DNA from: Paramacrobiotus metropolitanus
Taxonomy: Eukaryota; Tardigrada; Eutardigrada; Parachela; Macrobiotidae
Assembly (NCBI RefSeq): GCF_019649055.1
Contig: NW_026570261.1
Location: forward strand, 806,001 to 870,000
DNA: 64,000 nt
Reading direction: 5' to 3'
Both the position numbers and the translations under genes were made by a program. Below are positions 19,361 through 27,971 of the stretch, one piece after another; the first letter of the stretch is position 1, and each line of letters begins with the position of its first letter. The notes below the pieces were generated by a model that was not told where the DNA came from, made no database searches, and saw only the letters and a program-made list of their open reading frames with translations.

Positions 19361-21511
19361 ACTCGTACGGAAGAGCCCCGAACGGAAGCCTTTAAGGTGG
19401 ACTGCCAACAGTGCATGGATAATGCGACGAGGGACAACAACAGAATGCCTTGCGCGATGTGCATCGTATCTTTTACGAATGAACGAATTTCCGGCACCGG
19501 AGCGCAACACCGAGCTCAGGCGGCGGCACTGTACCTTAACGTCGTCGCTGGCAACTTGAGCGCATACCGGTACCTAGCCGGTAGAGAAACTCGACCACCA
19601 GTCCTAACAAATAGGCTGTTCGAGTACCGCCAGATGCTGGACTTACAGCGTCAACTTGAGGACCAGAAAAAGATAAAGGAGGTCGATAGGAAGATCGCCA
19701 CAATGCGAGTCCATCCACCACCGACCGACTATGAACCGGAAATAAAGATTCGGGTACAGACACCCACACAGGGTCCCCCGACAGCCGGAGAACTCATCCC
19801 CACTATACGTGATGTCTTCGTCGGAGATCCGAACCGACCGATCACGGGCGCATCCATAACGATGATGATGAATATGCCGGACGGAACTCAACAGCCAGTT
19901 ACCTTCACACCGGCAACTCAGGAACAGTTGATGGCAATCCCACAAAGGGCAACGCCAGTGGTCACACAGGCCCGTCCAACTGTTTCTCAGCAGATCCCCC
20001 AACAAGGAAGTTGGACCCAACCGACAGCTCAACAGCAGCAGCGTCGACCGAGCAAAAACCTTGCGGGACATGACCTTCGACATCGGATCGGCCCAGTTGA
20101 TCTTCGAGACAGAATCGAAGCGCAACGAACCGTTATCCGTGAAGCGGGAAAGGAGCCAACTGGAGCTCCACCAGGAAAACGCACTGGATCAGGAGAAACA
20201 GGAATCGGACTTACGGTCGACTTAACAAATAAGTCGAAACGTAACGTCATCCCACCTGATCAGCAGCCGGAAGCCCAACAAGCGGAACCGGCGGCCGAAG
20301 CCCAAGCTGAACAGGCGGCTCAACAGGAGCAGATGGACGTTGATGTAGCGGACCAGATGGCACAACTGCCACAAGTGGAAGTGCCGATCCGAGAAGATCC
20401 TCGCTATGATCGAGCTCGACAACAGGGAATCGAGGTCGTCATGCTACACCCCACCGAACGGACGAACCACATTATGAACATCATGAATTACGACGAACGG
20501 TACCGTCCACAAATCTGGCGGATGGTAGAAAACCTCCGTCAATTTCTCGTCCGATCCGGATACCAGGCGCTGTTCGAACAACACCAGTGGCAAACCGATT
20601 TCAACATGAACGCGCACACAGCGCCGAATGTCGAACACCCGTACACCAGATCGAACGCGTTGCCGTCGATGACCGACCCGGTCCTGCTGAACGTACCATT
20701 GTACAGCCCAGACGGAACACGGGCGAGCCAACTAGGAGCTCGGGAATACTCCCATGACGAGTTGGAGAGTGTTGCCCAGTTCGTCATCACGGACGCACAC
20801 CCAGCCTTTGTAATTACCGCGGCTCGGGCAGCACTGGATTTAACCCAGCTTCTTCCGGAAGGAGAAGTCGACACGGCCCAGGACGGAGTCACGGCATTCC
20901 TGCGATTTATCTTCGCAGCTCGACTCGGCAATTACTATTGCCATTACACCTTATACGGACTGTATAACAACGAAGCGATACCGGCGGCTGTGGAAACCCT
21001 CGTGGCCCAACTTGGCACACCGATGAGGAGTGTTATCCTGGCTGTCTGGATGCGCGACTTGCTGTACACCCACGAACGGTATGCGACAAAGTATGCCTTT
21101 CGTGAGGATCACATAGATCCCAGCGACGACGCGACCAGATTTATTAGCTGGTATCGGCGGAAGAAAACTTTGCCTAGCGGATTCAACTCATCGCCCTACG
21201 AACCTTGGATGTCGGATGACATAGCACCCGGCGCACAACCGTACGCGCTGCGACTCCGCAAACAAGCGGCCAAGGAATCGAGAAAGGGCAGAGCGGAGCG
21301 CCCAGGCCAGGAAACAGATGAGACCGACGAGATGTCTCAACGGAGCGGCCCGGCGACCTGTAAACCGAGGGACCGAACATACGGCCACATAACCCACCTG
21401 GCCCGGACGATGACGAAGAAGAAGATTACTTCGGCGGCGATAAACCCGTCGAAGTCCCACTCAGTTAGGGTCGAGTTCCCACATTGGAACTCGATTCCCC
21501 ATTTGGAATAA
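19361..21511 (+). CDS. ORF5: about 704-aa protein with N-terminal CxxC-CxxC motif
   Basis: Not recognised. The frame is open from 19358 to 21511. There is no ATG between the acceptor-like site (ending 19360) and a possible zinc-binding motif CQQC-x12-CAMC near 19403-19456. The first in-frame ATG lies inside that motif, so the N-terminus probably comes from an upstream exon spliced at 19360. Next come a short coiled-coil-like segment (LDLQRQLEDQKKIKEVDRKI), a Pro/Gln-rich middle, and a well-packed mostly helical C-terminal domain of about 270 residues (from about 20440). A basic tail closes it. Zinc binding is an inference from the cysteine spacing. Confidence 0.65.
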   Translation, partial: TRTEEPRTEAFKVDCQQCMDNATRDNNRMPCAMCIVSFTNERISGTGAQHRAQAAALYLNVVAGNLSAYRYLAGRETRPPVLTNRLFEYRQMLDLQRQLEDQKKIKEVDRKIATMRVHPPPTDYEPEIKIRVQTPTQGPPTAGELIPTIRDVFVGDPNRPITGASITMMMNMPDGTQQPVTFTPATQEQLMAIPQRATPVVTQARPTVSQQIPQQGSWTQPTAQQQQRRPSKNLAGHDLRHRIGPVDLRDRIEAQRTVIREAGKEPTGAPPGKRTGSGETGIGLTVDLTNKSKRNVIPPDQQPEAQQAEPAAEAQAEQAAQQEQMDVDVADQMAQLPQVEVPIREDPRYDRARQQGIEVVMLHPTERTNHIMNIMNYDERYRPQIWRMVENLRQFLVRSGYQALFEQHQWQTDFNMNAHTAPNVEHPYTRSNALPSMTDPVLLNVPLYSPDGTRASQLGAREYSHDELESVAQFVITDAHPAFVITAARAALDLTQLLPEGEVDTAQDGVTAFLRFIFAARLGNYYCHYTLYGLYNNEAIPAAVETLVAQLGTPMRSVILAVWMRDLLYTHERYATKYAFREDHIDPSDDATRFISWYRRKKTLPSGFNSSPYEPWMSDDIAPGAQPYALRLRKQAAKESRKGRAERPGQETDETDEMSQRSGPATCKPRDRTYGHITHLARTMTKKKITSAAINPSKSHSVRVEFPHWNSIPHLE
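19762..19774 (+). repeat. ACACA-loop hairpin in ORF5 (ACCC/GGGT)
   Basis: 4-bp stem, loop ACACA. Arms differ from other members but are complementary. Confidence 0.5.
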
Positions 21512-21655
21512 CTATGGGAACTTAACGCCGAGAAACGGCATGGTCGAGAACCGACCTTCCGACTGAGAAACAGTCTAGCTGAGAAACAGCGCCGTCGAGA
21601 ACTGACTTCGGAATGGACACTTTTCTTTAGTTCTTTTCACGGAAACCGAACAACC
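21512..21655 (+). promoter_or_regulatory. Spacer before ORF6 with GAGAAAC repeats and acceptor-like site
   Basis: Contains GAGAAACGGC, GAGAAACAGT and GAGAAACAGC; the same GAGAAACGGC word precedes the ORF5 acceptor at about 19330. A pyrimidine run ends TTTTCTTTAG at 21630, 25 nt before the ORF6 ATG. It is the third acceptor-like site placed before an extra ORF. Confidence 0.45.
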
Positions 21656-22207
21656 ATGTACGCGGCGGACGTCAATGACGATTTTACCAGAAAGCCGACT
21701 ACACAAGTCGGCCGGATTCTTTGGTCGGACCCGGAAACGCGTGGTCAGACCTGGGTATTTCGGTTCTCTCACCGTACCGGTACGTCCCCCAAGGAATCCC
21801 CTGGAATGAACTGGGCAACCGACCCCAGTTCCCCAGCACGGCAAAAACAGATTGTAACCACATCTGCTAACACAGCAGATCGTCAACCACGTTCTGCGAC
21901 CATCGGAGCCAACAGAAGCCCCAATCCGCGTTACATGGAGATTACTCCGGCCAACCGACTCCGGAGAAGAAACCGAGAGGATTACGCTAACATGGCGCGG
22001 AGCACGTCGCTGCGCGCGTTCCACGCCATGTTTGCCAAGCACCCGTGGCCAACTTCGGAACCGGGTAGCCGAGCAGCTTTCACCAGTGTAAATAGCGGAA
22101 ATCCTTCGGCCGAGCCGCCAACAGCGCAGGAAGACTCGAATTTGACTAGGTACAGGAGCCGACCACACAGGTCGACTTCGTACTTTGCCCATAACTTGGA
22201 GACATAA
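21656..22207 (+). CDS. ORF6: 183-aa basic protein
   Basis: Not recognised. Ser/Arg/Asn-rich with scattered Trp-containing segments (RGQTWVFRFSHRTG) and no clear domain. It contains three family hairpins, read as PTTQV at 21694 and, in a different codon phase, as RPHRS at 22160. The stop overlaps the next start as TAATG (22205-22209), a known reinitiation junction type in other retroelements. Confidence 0.5.
   Translation: MYAADVNDDFTRKPTTQVGRILWSDPETRGQTWVFRFSHRTGTSPKESPGMNWATDPSSPARQKQIVTTSANTADRQPRSATIGANRSPNPRYMEITPANRLRRRNREDYANMARSTSLRAFHAMFAKHPWPTSEPGSRAAFTSVNSGNPSAEPPTAQEDSNLTRYRSRPHRSTSYFAHNLET
21694..21712 (+). repeat. ACACA-loop hairpin, 7-bp perfect stem (GCCGACT/AGTCGGC)
   Basis: The inner pair is T-A rather than the usual C-G. 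In the TTQV reading this means Thr ACC to ACT together with Gln CAG to CAA, a paired synonymous change that keeps the stem. Confidence 0.8.
21862..21880 (+). repeat. AACAC-loop hairpin, 7-bp perfect stem (ATCTGCT/AGCAGAT)
   Basis: Perfect 7-bp stem with a 5-nt loop AACAC; arm sequence is unrelated to CGACC/GGTCG. Confidence 0.7.
22160..22174 (+). repeat. ACACA-loop hairpin (CGACC/GGTCG) in the alternative codon phase
   Basis: Identical 15 bp to 12222-12236 and 4072-4086, but the ORF6 frame reads it as Arg-Pro-His-Arg-Ser instead of Thr-Thr-Gln-Val. Confidence 0.75.
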
Positions 22208-22560
22208 TGGATACTGCTGCGCAAGTCGACCACAAAGGTCGGTTGTGCAAGCCGATCACAAAGATCGGTTTGTCCGACCTCCAACGACGCAGATCGTCAA
22301 AACCACGATTCGCTACCTTTAGACGACCACAAAGATCGACTGAGTATATGGTAGCCGACCGACAGAAGTCGACTATGGAGAATGGACGGAAGCTGGCAGT
22401 AGTTACGTGGCAATTCAACCGGATTCTCCGTTTGAATCCAGACCTACAGGCTCTGTACCTGGAGATCAACCGCAGTCTCCCCCGGACGACATCGGGTAAA
22501 CCAGCCGATTCACCGGTGACCACGACTACGCGCGTCTCTGAACGTGCTGCCATTCCCTGA
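22207..22560 (+). CDS. ORF7: 117-aa small basic protein overlapping ORF6
   Basis: Not recognised. Starts at the ATG of the TAATG overlap with the ORF6 stop. Its first about 55 residues are encoded by the hairpin array (DHKGR, PITKIG, QRRRSS, RPQRST) and are Arg/Lys-rich. The rest contains WQFNRILRLNPDLQALYLEI, which looks helical. The coding status is uncertain because the array may exist for its RNA structure. Confidence 0.4.
   Translation: MDTAAQVDHKGRLCKPITKIGLSDLQRRRSSKPRFATFRRPQRSTEYMVADRQKSTMENGRKLAVVTWQFNRILRLNPDLQALYLEINRSLPRTTSGKPADSPVTTTTRVSERAAIP
22227..22376 (+). repeat. Array of about five covarying hairpins
   Basis: H1 CGACC-ACAAA-GGTCG (22227-22241); H2 CCGATC-ACAAA-GATCGG (22252-22268); H3 ACGACGCAGATCGT region (about 22284-22298); H4 CGACC-ACAAA-GATCG with one C-A mismatch (22324-22338); H5 CGAC-CGACAGAA-GTCG (about 22356-22371). 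H1 and H2 differ by a compensatory C-G to T-A exchange, and H4 is the single-mutant intermediate. Confidence 0.7.
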
Positions 22561-24250
22561 AGAGGAACAGCGACGGTGATTTGGATACTGGTGTACCAAC
22601 GACTCCGCCGCGACCTGCTTCCCCATGTCTTTAATGGAACACCCTAGGCGGACCGTGTTAGAATACGCGATCTGCACCCCTTGAACGAACCCCGCTGACA
22701 GGGACCATGCGGCCGCAACAAAAGTGGCAGCATTGCCTTTGTCAGCGGCAAAGAAAATTCCCCTCGTGGACGTGAGTCGTCTACCCCCAACAGAAGCGGC
22801 TAGGCGTCACAGGTTCGCGACAAAACAGAATGGAAGAAACGGATCTGACGACCTCAGGGACTTGCATGTGCATGAAGTTTGAACCAAAGAGCTCGTCTTG
22901 TCAACCGGGGCCACAAAGACCCTTAGTGTTGCGAGCGAGCGCAGTGCATGATGAAACGCCAGCCAACCGGCCAACAGATGCCAAGGAACTCCTACCTCGC
23001 AAGACTCGGCGACCCAGTAGCAAGTTATTCGGATTGCCCAACCTCAACAGTAGCTTGGATCCGACCTGGAGTTCACGTCAGAGATTACAGAAGGAACGGA
23101 GTCGTGCTGCTGAACATCCTTCTGCCAGTCAACACTGACCGAAGGATGTCCAAACAACGAAGACCCGGCCAACTGTAGCCGAATGCACAGAGCTCCCAAA
23201 AATGAAGTCGACAACCACCAGATGGAGGTCGGAAGTAAGCGACAACAAGTCGGAAAATCAACCAGAAGTACGAAATCGACCTCCTAGTGGAAGAACTTAG
23301 CCTTTCGTCGGATGAAACACAAAGTTTTTCCGACCTGAGGAAGTCGGAAAATAGCCGACCTCCGAAGTCGGACATGGATATCCGACCTCAAGCCGAGGTC
23401 GGAAGTCACCGCACAGAAGTCGGAAGGATACGACTACAAGTCGGTAAAGGCATTTAGAAGTCGAGAATCGACCTTCTAACGGAAAAATCCGACCTTCGAA
23501 CGGATGAAGACTTAGTTCATCCGACCTTCCGAAGTCGACCATAACTGAATACAAGTCGGAAATCGGCAACTTAGTCAACATGACGGAAGAAGAATGACAA
23601 CTGTCTGCGGCGGATGAATTCGACTTGAAGGAACTGTTTAGCCCCACATGGGCATGTTATTGCAGGCTAACCCTAGTCGACCACCGACGGATAGGATGAC
23701 CGACCTCGACAGTAGGTCGGATGACAACGGCACATATTGGATGGAAGTCGACTGGACACTTCCACCGAAGTAACTTATGAATTCCGACCGGACCTTCGAG
23801 CCAGTTCGACTCGGATTATTCTAAACCAGGCTCGTGGTAGCAGATTAAACGGTTGTAACCGACCACTTTTGAACGGAACTGCTGTACATGACGACCACAC
23901 AGGCCGCATGACTTACACACAGCTTCCGACCTGGACTTTAACAATTCGGAACATAGCCGAATTTCCCTAGCCGCCGGCCGACTTACCGGTAGGCCGACCT
24001 TGGTCAAACCGACCTCGGTCCTATCCCCCATTCAGAGAGGATGCCTCGGCATTTGCACCTGCAACAGTGCCTCTCTATCCCGAACGGACGGATACGCCGT
24101 GTTTAACCGTGCTTATCCGACCTCGGTGAATGTAACCGGTTACGACGGGTAACCCGGGAACCGATGCCCCGGACCCAACTTACCGGATGAAAGTGGACAG
24201 GAGACCCCGCGGAGACTCAACTGCCCCGTGGACGTCATCCTAGTCGGAAT
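22561..24250. other. 3' non-coding part of the giant element, rich in GTCGG/CCGAC hairpins
   Basis: No convincing gene. Short open frames around 22830-23180 have no supporting features. From about 23200 to 23560 the words AAGTCGG and CCGACCT alternate every 10-30 nt and form many small inverted repeats. A degraded ACACA-type unit lies near 23885-23905. The composition matches the coding part of the element and stops near 24250, where T-rich DNA begins. Confidence 0.6.
23381..23403 (+). repeat. 9-bp perfect hairpin TCCGACCTC/GAGGTCGGA
   Basis: Perfect stem with a 5-nt loop AAGCC; the strongest hairpin in the 3' non-coding array. Confidence 0.75.
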
Positions 24251-24827
24251 AGGACCCCCGGACAGATTTTTGCATTTTTTTTAGCATTTCTCCTAACAAA
24301 CGGAATTGTATTTTTCTAGTTCGATCTCTTTAACAGATCTGTTTTGTAACCCCTTTTGCTCACTGGAATTGTGATTAAACTCTATTTCATACTTTCTTTC
24401 GCGCTGTATACAACTCCCATTACATTTTTCTTTCACATTGTTCTCCGTTGCCAACAGAAGCAAGAAGCCAGCCAACAGAAGCACCACCGGTCCAACGAAA
24501 CGCCCGAGCGGCTTTCGGATTTCTCGGCCGTGAGTGGTTTCCACTCATGGGTCTGGAAGTGACGAAGGGACAGTCAACCAGACACCGGACTCCCACTGCT
24601 AGAGGACGCGTACCAGCGACCCCACATTGGGTCCGACTGGAGAGTTGTGCGGTACTGGTGCGGTACCGAGTCGGAGCATCCTTCGCAGGAGCTCGGATTC
24701 CCGCCCAGAGGCATGTCAGAGGCACATGACTGCGCCTGGTGCATACGGCCCACCATGGACGTATTTGCACTCATGCTTGCCATATCGCCTCTCTCGCTGT
24801 ACGTACGTGTGTTGCTGCACTGCACTC

Positions 24828-24847
24828 ATATCCGCTGAAGCGGATAT
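24828..24847. repeat. Palindrome ATATCCGCT-GA-AGCGGATAT
   Basis: Perfect 9-bp arms. The 16-bp core is identical to the palindrome at 3288-3307 in ORF2. Confidence 0.8.
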
Positions 24848-25105
24848 ACGCGGCGCACACACTGAGCATACTTGCTCTCTCGTCCCTCTCTCGCTGTATG
24901 ACTCAGCGTACGCTCGCGTTGGATTGAGTCCAGTCTGCGCATCAACACACAGCTGATGGCTCACACCACGTGCTTGCCGCCAGTTGCTTCTTTCACGCCT
25001 TGGCAGACGCTCAAGAGCTCCTTCTAGCATTCACTTGCTTGTTAGCCATCAGTGCTTTGTTTTGCTTTCCTGCTATTACGCAGCATTGTTCCCCCTTTAT
25101 TTGTC

Positions 25106-25111
25106 AATAAA
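25106..25111 (+). promoter_or_regulatory. AATAAA polyadenylation signal
   Basis: AATAAA followed about 15 nt later by a GT/CT-rich stretch. Plausible 3' end signal of the giant element's transcript. Confidence 0.45.
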
Positions 25112-25302
25112 GAGCACTCGTGATCTCCTCGCGCTTGCCTGTTACATCAGTAAACTTGCCATCCAAGCCAGAACAGAGATGTCCCCTCTTCTGCGCAGTA
25201 TTATGTAAGAGGAGAATCCTCTTTACACACAGCAGCCGCCCATCCGCCGCCTACCTGGTTGGCTCAAGCTCAAGCACAAATATCTTGATCTTCGCCAACA
25301 GC

Positions 25303-25373
25303 GGCGATGGCACAGTGGCTGTGCTACGTGGATCTCACTCGGTAGCCAGCGGTTCGATTCCGCTCCATCGCCA
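25303..25373 (+). tRNA. tRNA-like Pol III unit (tRNA gene or tRNA-derived SINE head)
   Basis: The acceptor arms GGCGATGG/CCATCGCC pair perfectly. The D-arm region contains the A box TGGCACAGTGG (25308-25318). The T arm AGCGG-TTCGATT-CCGCT is perfect and carries an exact B box GGTTCGATTCC (25351-25361). A TTTTT terminator follows at 25374. The anticodon arm does not fold into a standard 5-bp stem and 7-nt loop, so no isotype can be assigned and this may be a decayed tRNA or a SINE 5' region. Confidence 0.55.
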
Positions 25374-27062
25374 TTTTTCGGAATTTCCTCAACAGACAGG
25401 ATCTTCATCTGACCGCCCTCCCTCGCTGAGATCATCACGGACAGCCGACTTATGGCTGCCTCTGTTATAATTAAAACCTTGTAAAAGGTCTCTGCTCGAT
25501 CATAGTTTTTAAAATAGGTAACGGTGTACAATTTTTTCATAAAAGTTTGATTCACATCAGCAGATAGAGAAATGAATTCTCTATTGATTCCTGTATAATT
25601 TAAGAGGCGTAATGTGAGTAGAAATTCACCTTAAGATATGGGTTTTGCACATCCCTCCGCTATACTCCTCGGGGACTGTACCGATGACACATATTGGATA
25701 GATAAACACTGTTAAAAAAACTCTTCTGCCCGCTTCTGTCCGGTGGTGGTAGCTATATTGTAGCGATAGAATTTGTACAATTTATAAAACCACCAGTTTC
25801 GAATAGTAATGGTCATTTAACATCAATGATTGGTTGTTATTTTAATGGATTAGGATTTATTACGTCTGATAACGATTCTCCACATTTCTATGCATTTTTG
25901 CCGGCTTTCTCTCGGTGTCTAGAATTCTCATTTTATTCTTGGAGCGCTTGGTTCTCTTGTTACTACTGAACCCGCGCGAGTTTAAGGGACAGTAAATTCC
26001 CCTGGACCACATCAAAAAAGCCGACGCCTAGTGCGGGCGGTCTGGGGCAATTTTCTGTCCTTAAACTCGCGCGGATACAGTACTCTTGCCCTAATTTTTG
26101 CTCAAACTCTTGCCATAAGAAACCTTGTTATGCGCTGTGTTTGCATTGCTCCGTTTGACCGCTTCGGATGAATCTGCCTCTAAGTAGTTGCTAGTTCGAT
26201 CGGGCCGTACCGCCGACGACCCTACATTACATAACAGCCGCATAATCGTGGTGAAGGCTGATCGCCGCTCCACTAGAACAGTAGCCAGATATGCGACGGT
26301 TGCAATACCGTTTCCAATCTCCTTCTCAAGCTTTTTTGTTCCGTCACCCTATCCTTAAATCTCAAATACCGGGAGCGAATGGTATTTCCGTGTGCCTGGT
26401 TCCAGCCCCCAGGGCCACCAAGGCGCGGTACACATTCGAAGCTGTTAGTATCGGCTGCGCCTGTTAGTTTGGAACTTGATACCTTTTGAGGCGTTCATGG
26501 ATGAGTTGAGAGTTTGTCGCTCGTGATTCTCATCGCCTGTAAACGAGCGGTTCACGAACTCAAAAGATTTAAGGAAGAAACATAGAAAAATAGTGGTTCA
26601 GTCTTCTAAGCACACGTAACTCTAATGTGCCACAGGCGGAAATGTCGTGTATAATGTCTGTCCAGTGTTCACCAAATTTTACCACAGCGTCTTCAGATGG
26701 AATAGGGCCATAAAAACAAGTAAATCTCAGTCAGTTTCAGTGGAAGTAAGAACTGTGGACGGTTCGAATTTGACGATTCCTTTGCAGCCTCTTCAGGATT
26801 ACATCGCGACAAAGCATCCTGCAACATGCATTGCCTTTTCCGTATTCAAGAAATCGAACTTCAAAACAAAAACCGCTCGGACCAAAACGGTTCAAGTCTA
26901 GATGCAACGGTCTATGCACAGATTTTCCCATCTCTGATAGTGATAAGTGACAGTAATAAGCTGACAGCGAGCTTATTATTAGAACTTTGGCCACTTTTTC
27001 AATCTGCAAACACCCACTGATACAAGAACTGAACAAAATGTAAAAGTGTGGTTAATGTCACA
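25374..27062. other. Intergenic, AT-rich
   Basis: No supported gene. Holds one foldback element (25972-26074). Confidence 0.5.
25972..26074. mobile_element. 103-bp foldback MITE-like element
   Basis: Arms starting CCGCGCGAGTTTAAGG and ending CCTTAAACTCGCGCGG pair over about 40 bp with few mismatches around a short GC-rich loop. No open frame. Target duplication not clear. Confidence 0.65.
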
Positions 27063-27330
27063 ACCACAGGGAAAAATTTCAGTCGCATTTGAGAGTTCCT
27101 TGCTCGACTCACTGATGCGGAGAGAAGACACTGCCCAACAGACTCGTCGCTTACGAGCTGAAACGGCTGTTTCTACTTTCAACTTTAGTTTCTGTTATTG
27201 TAATTTTTTAACCGTCCAGCTCACGGTTACGATACGATACTCGAACGGAAGATGCGCGACGATGCGTTCAAACAGAAAACATGGCATTTGTCCCGCATAT
27301 ATGGCACGAAAGAAACAATTTTCCTAACGG
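27063..27330. repeat. Dispersed repeat, copy 1 (partner at 63460-63680)
   Basis: Shares long stretches with 63460-63680, for example AGTCGCATTTGA, CACTGATGCGGAGA, CGTCGCTTACGAG and ACTTTCAACTTT in the same order. Non-coding; element type unknown. Confidence 0.65.
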
Positions 27331-27607
27331 TAAAAGCTGAAGCCTGGAGCGACAGCGGTCGATAATATTCTTCTGTCTTCTTATGTTGATTTGCTTAAGC
27401 GAGGCAGCATAACCGGCGGCTCGGAGCCCCGCTAATGTACATTGTTTTGACATGTGCAACAGTAAGCAGAACTACGGCTTTTTCCCAAACAAAATAACTT
27501 CTGCAATAAAACCTTTCGCTGATGCTGTCTTTTGGTCAGACAGTTACTTTGAACTAAAGTTTGCACTTTGCCGTACACTAAACACTAATCGTCTGTATTC
27601 TTCCGCC

Positions 27608-27971
27608 ATGTGGAAAGTAATCGTACTGGCCCTGCTTCTATTTGTTACCGTCCATGCCGGACCTGTTGACCAACTACGTCCGGCTTTGATCGAAATTGAT
27701 GCAGCAGTCGGGGGTTAGTATGCCGCATTTGGCCTCTACATCCTTAACTTGAGTTTTTCAGTTATTAGTTACTAATTAATTCCGGTGTTTCTGGCTCTGT
27801 GATGGTATAACCCAGTTGGGTAGAACACAACTGCTTCTAAAATGCATTGCAGGGATTCGCCTTCCATTTACCCTTCCACCCAGTCCTTGCGGTAATAACA
27901 TCAACTTCAACAATCTGGCTCCAGGCAACCCATGCGATCGTCCTCTTCCTCTTCCACTACCAACTGGTTGA
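27608..27971 (+). CDS. Two-exon gene for a 74-aa secreted peptide
   Basis: Assembled by hand: exon 1 27608-27713, exon 2 27853-27971, with an intron of 139 bp (donor GTTAGT, acceptor ATTGCAG). Exon 1 encodes a strong signal peptide (MWKVIVLALLLFVTVHA) with a likely cut before GPVDQ. The mature part of about 57 residues has two cysteines and a Pro/Leu-rich C-terminus (RPLPLPLPTG). Joining at these sites gives one open frame ending TGA at 27969-27971. No family recognised; a secreted or signalling peptide is an inference. An AATAAA-type signal is seen near 28249. Confidence 0.5.

Larger units (their letters stand above)
24251..25300 (+). other. Probable 3' LTR / 3' terminal region of the giant element
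   Basis: T-rich lead-in (24265-24440), another acceptor-like tract ending TTGCCAACAG near 24460, then about 700 bp without a supported gene. It carries a palindrome (24828-24847), a repeated CTCTCTCGCTGTA word (about 24788 and 24885) and a polyadenylation signal (25106-25111). These suit an LTR, but the 5' LTR is outside the window, so the borders cannot be fixed by pairing. No TG...CA ends or target duplication could be proved. Confidence 0.4.

Noticed and set aside
22227-22376. CRISPR-like array
   Set aside because: Units are palindromic hairpins of unequal spacing with covarying arms, not identical repeats with unique spacers, and the context is metazoan.
9410-22560. Envelope glycoprotein among the extra ORFs
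   Set aside because: No signal peptide, transmembrane segment or Cys-rich ectodomain pattern was seen in ORF3-ORF7.
22830-23178. Two overlapping + frames of 76-102 codons
   Set aside because: No start context, domain or codon pattern shared with the other ORFs; the region is better explained as 3' non-coding.
24448-24956. Overlapping short frames in the putative LTR
   Set aside because: Several frames are open by chance in GC-balanced sequence; no motif or homologous feature.
24251-25300. Exact 3' LTR boundaries
   Set aside because: The 5' LTR is outside the window, so there is no partner to align; TG...CA ends and target duplication could not be shown.
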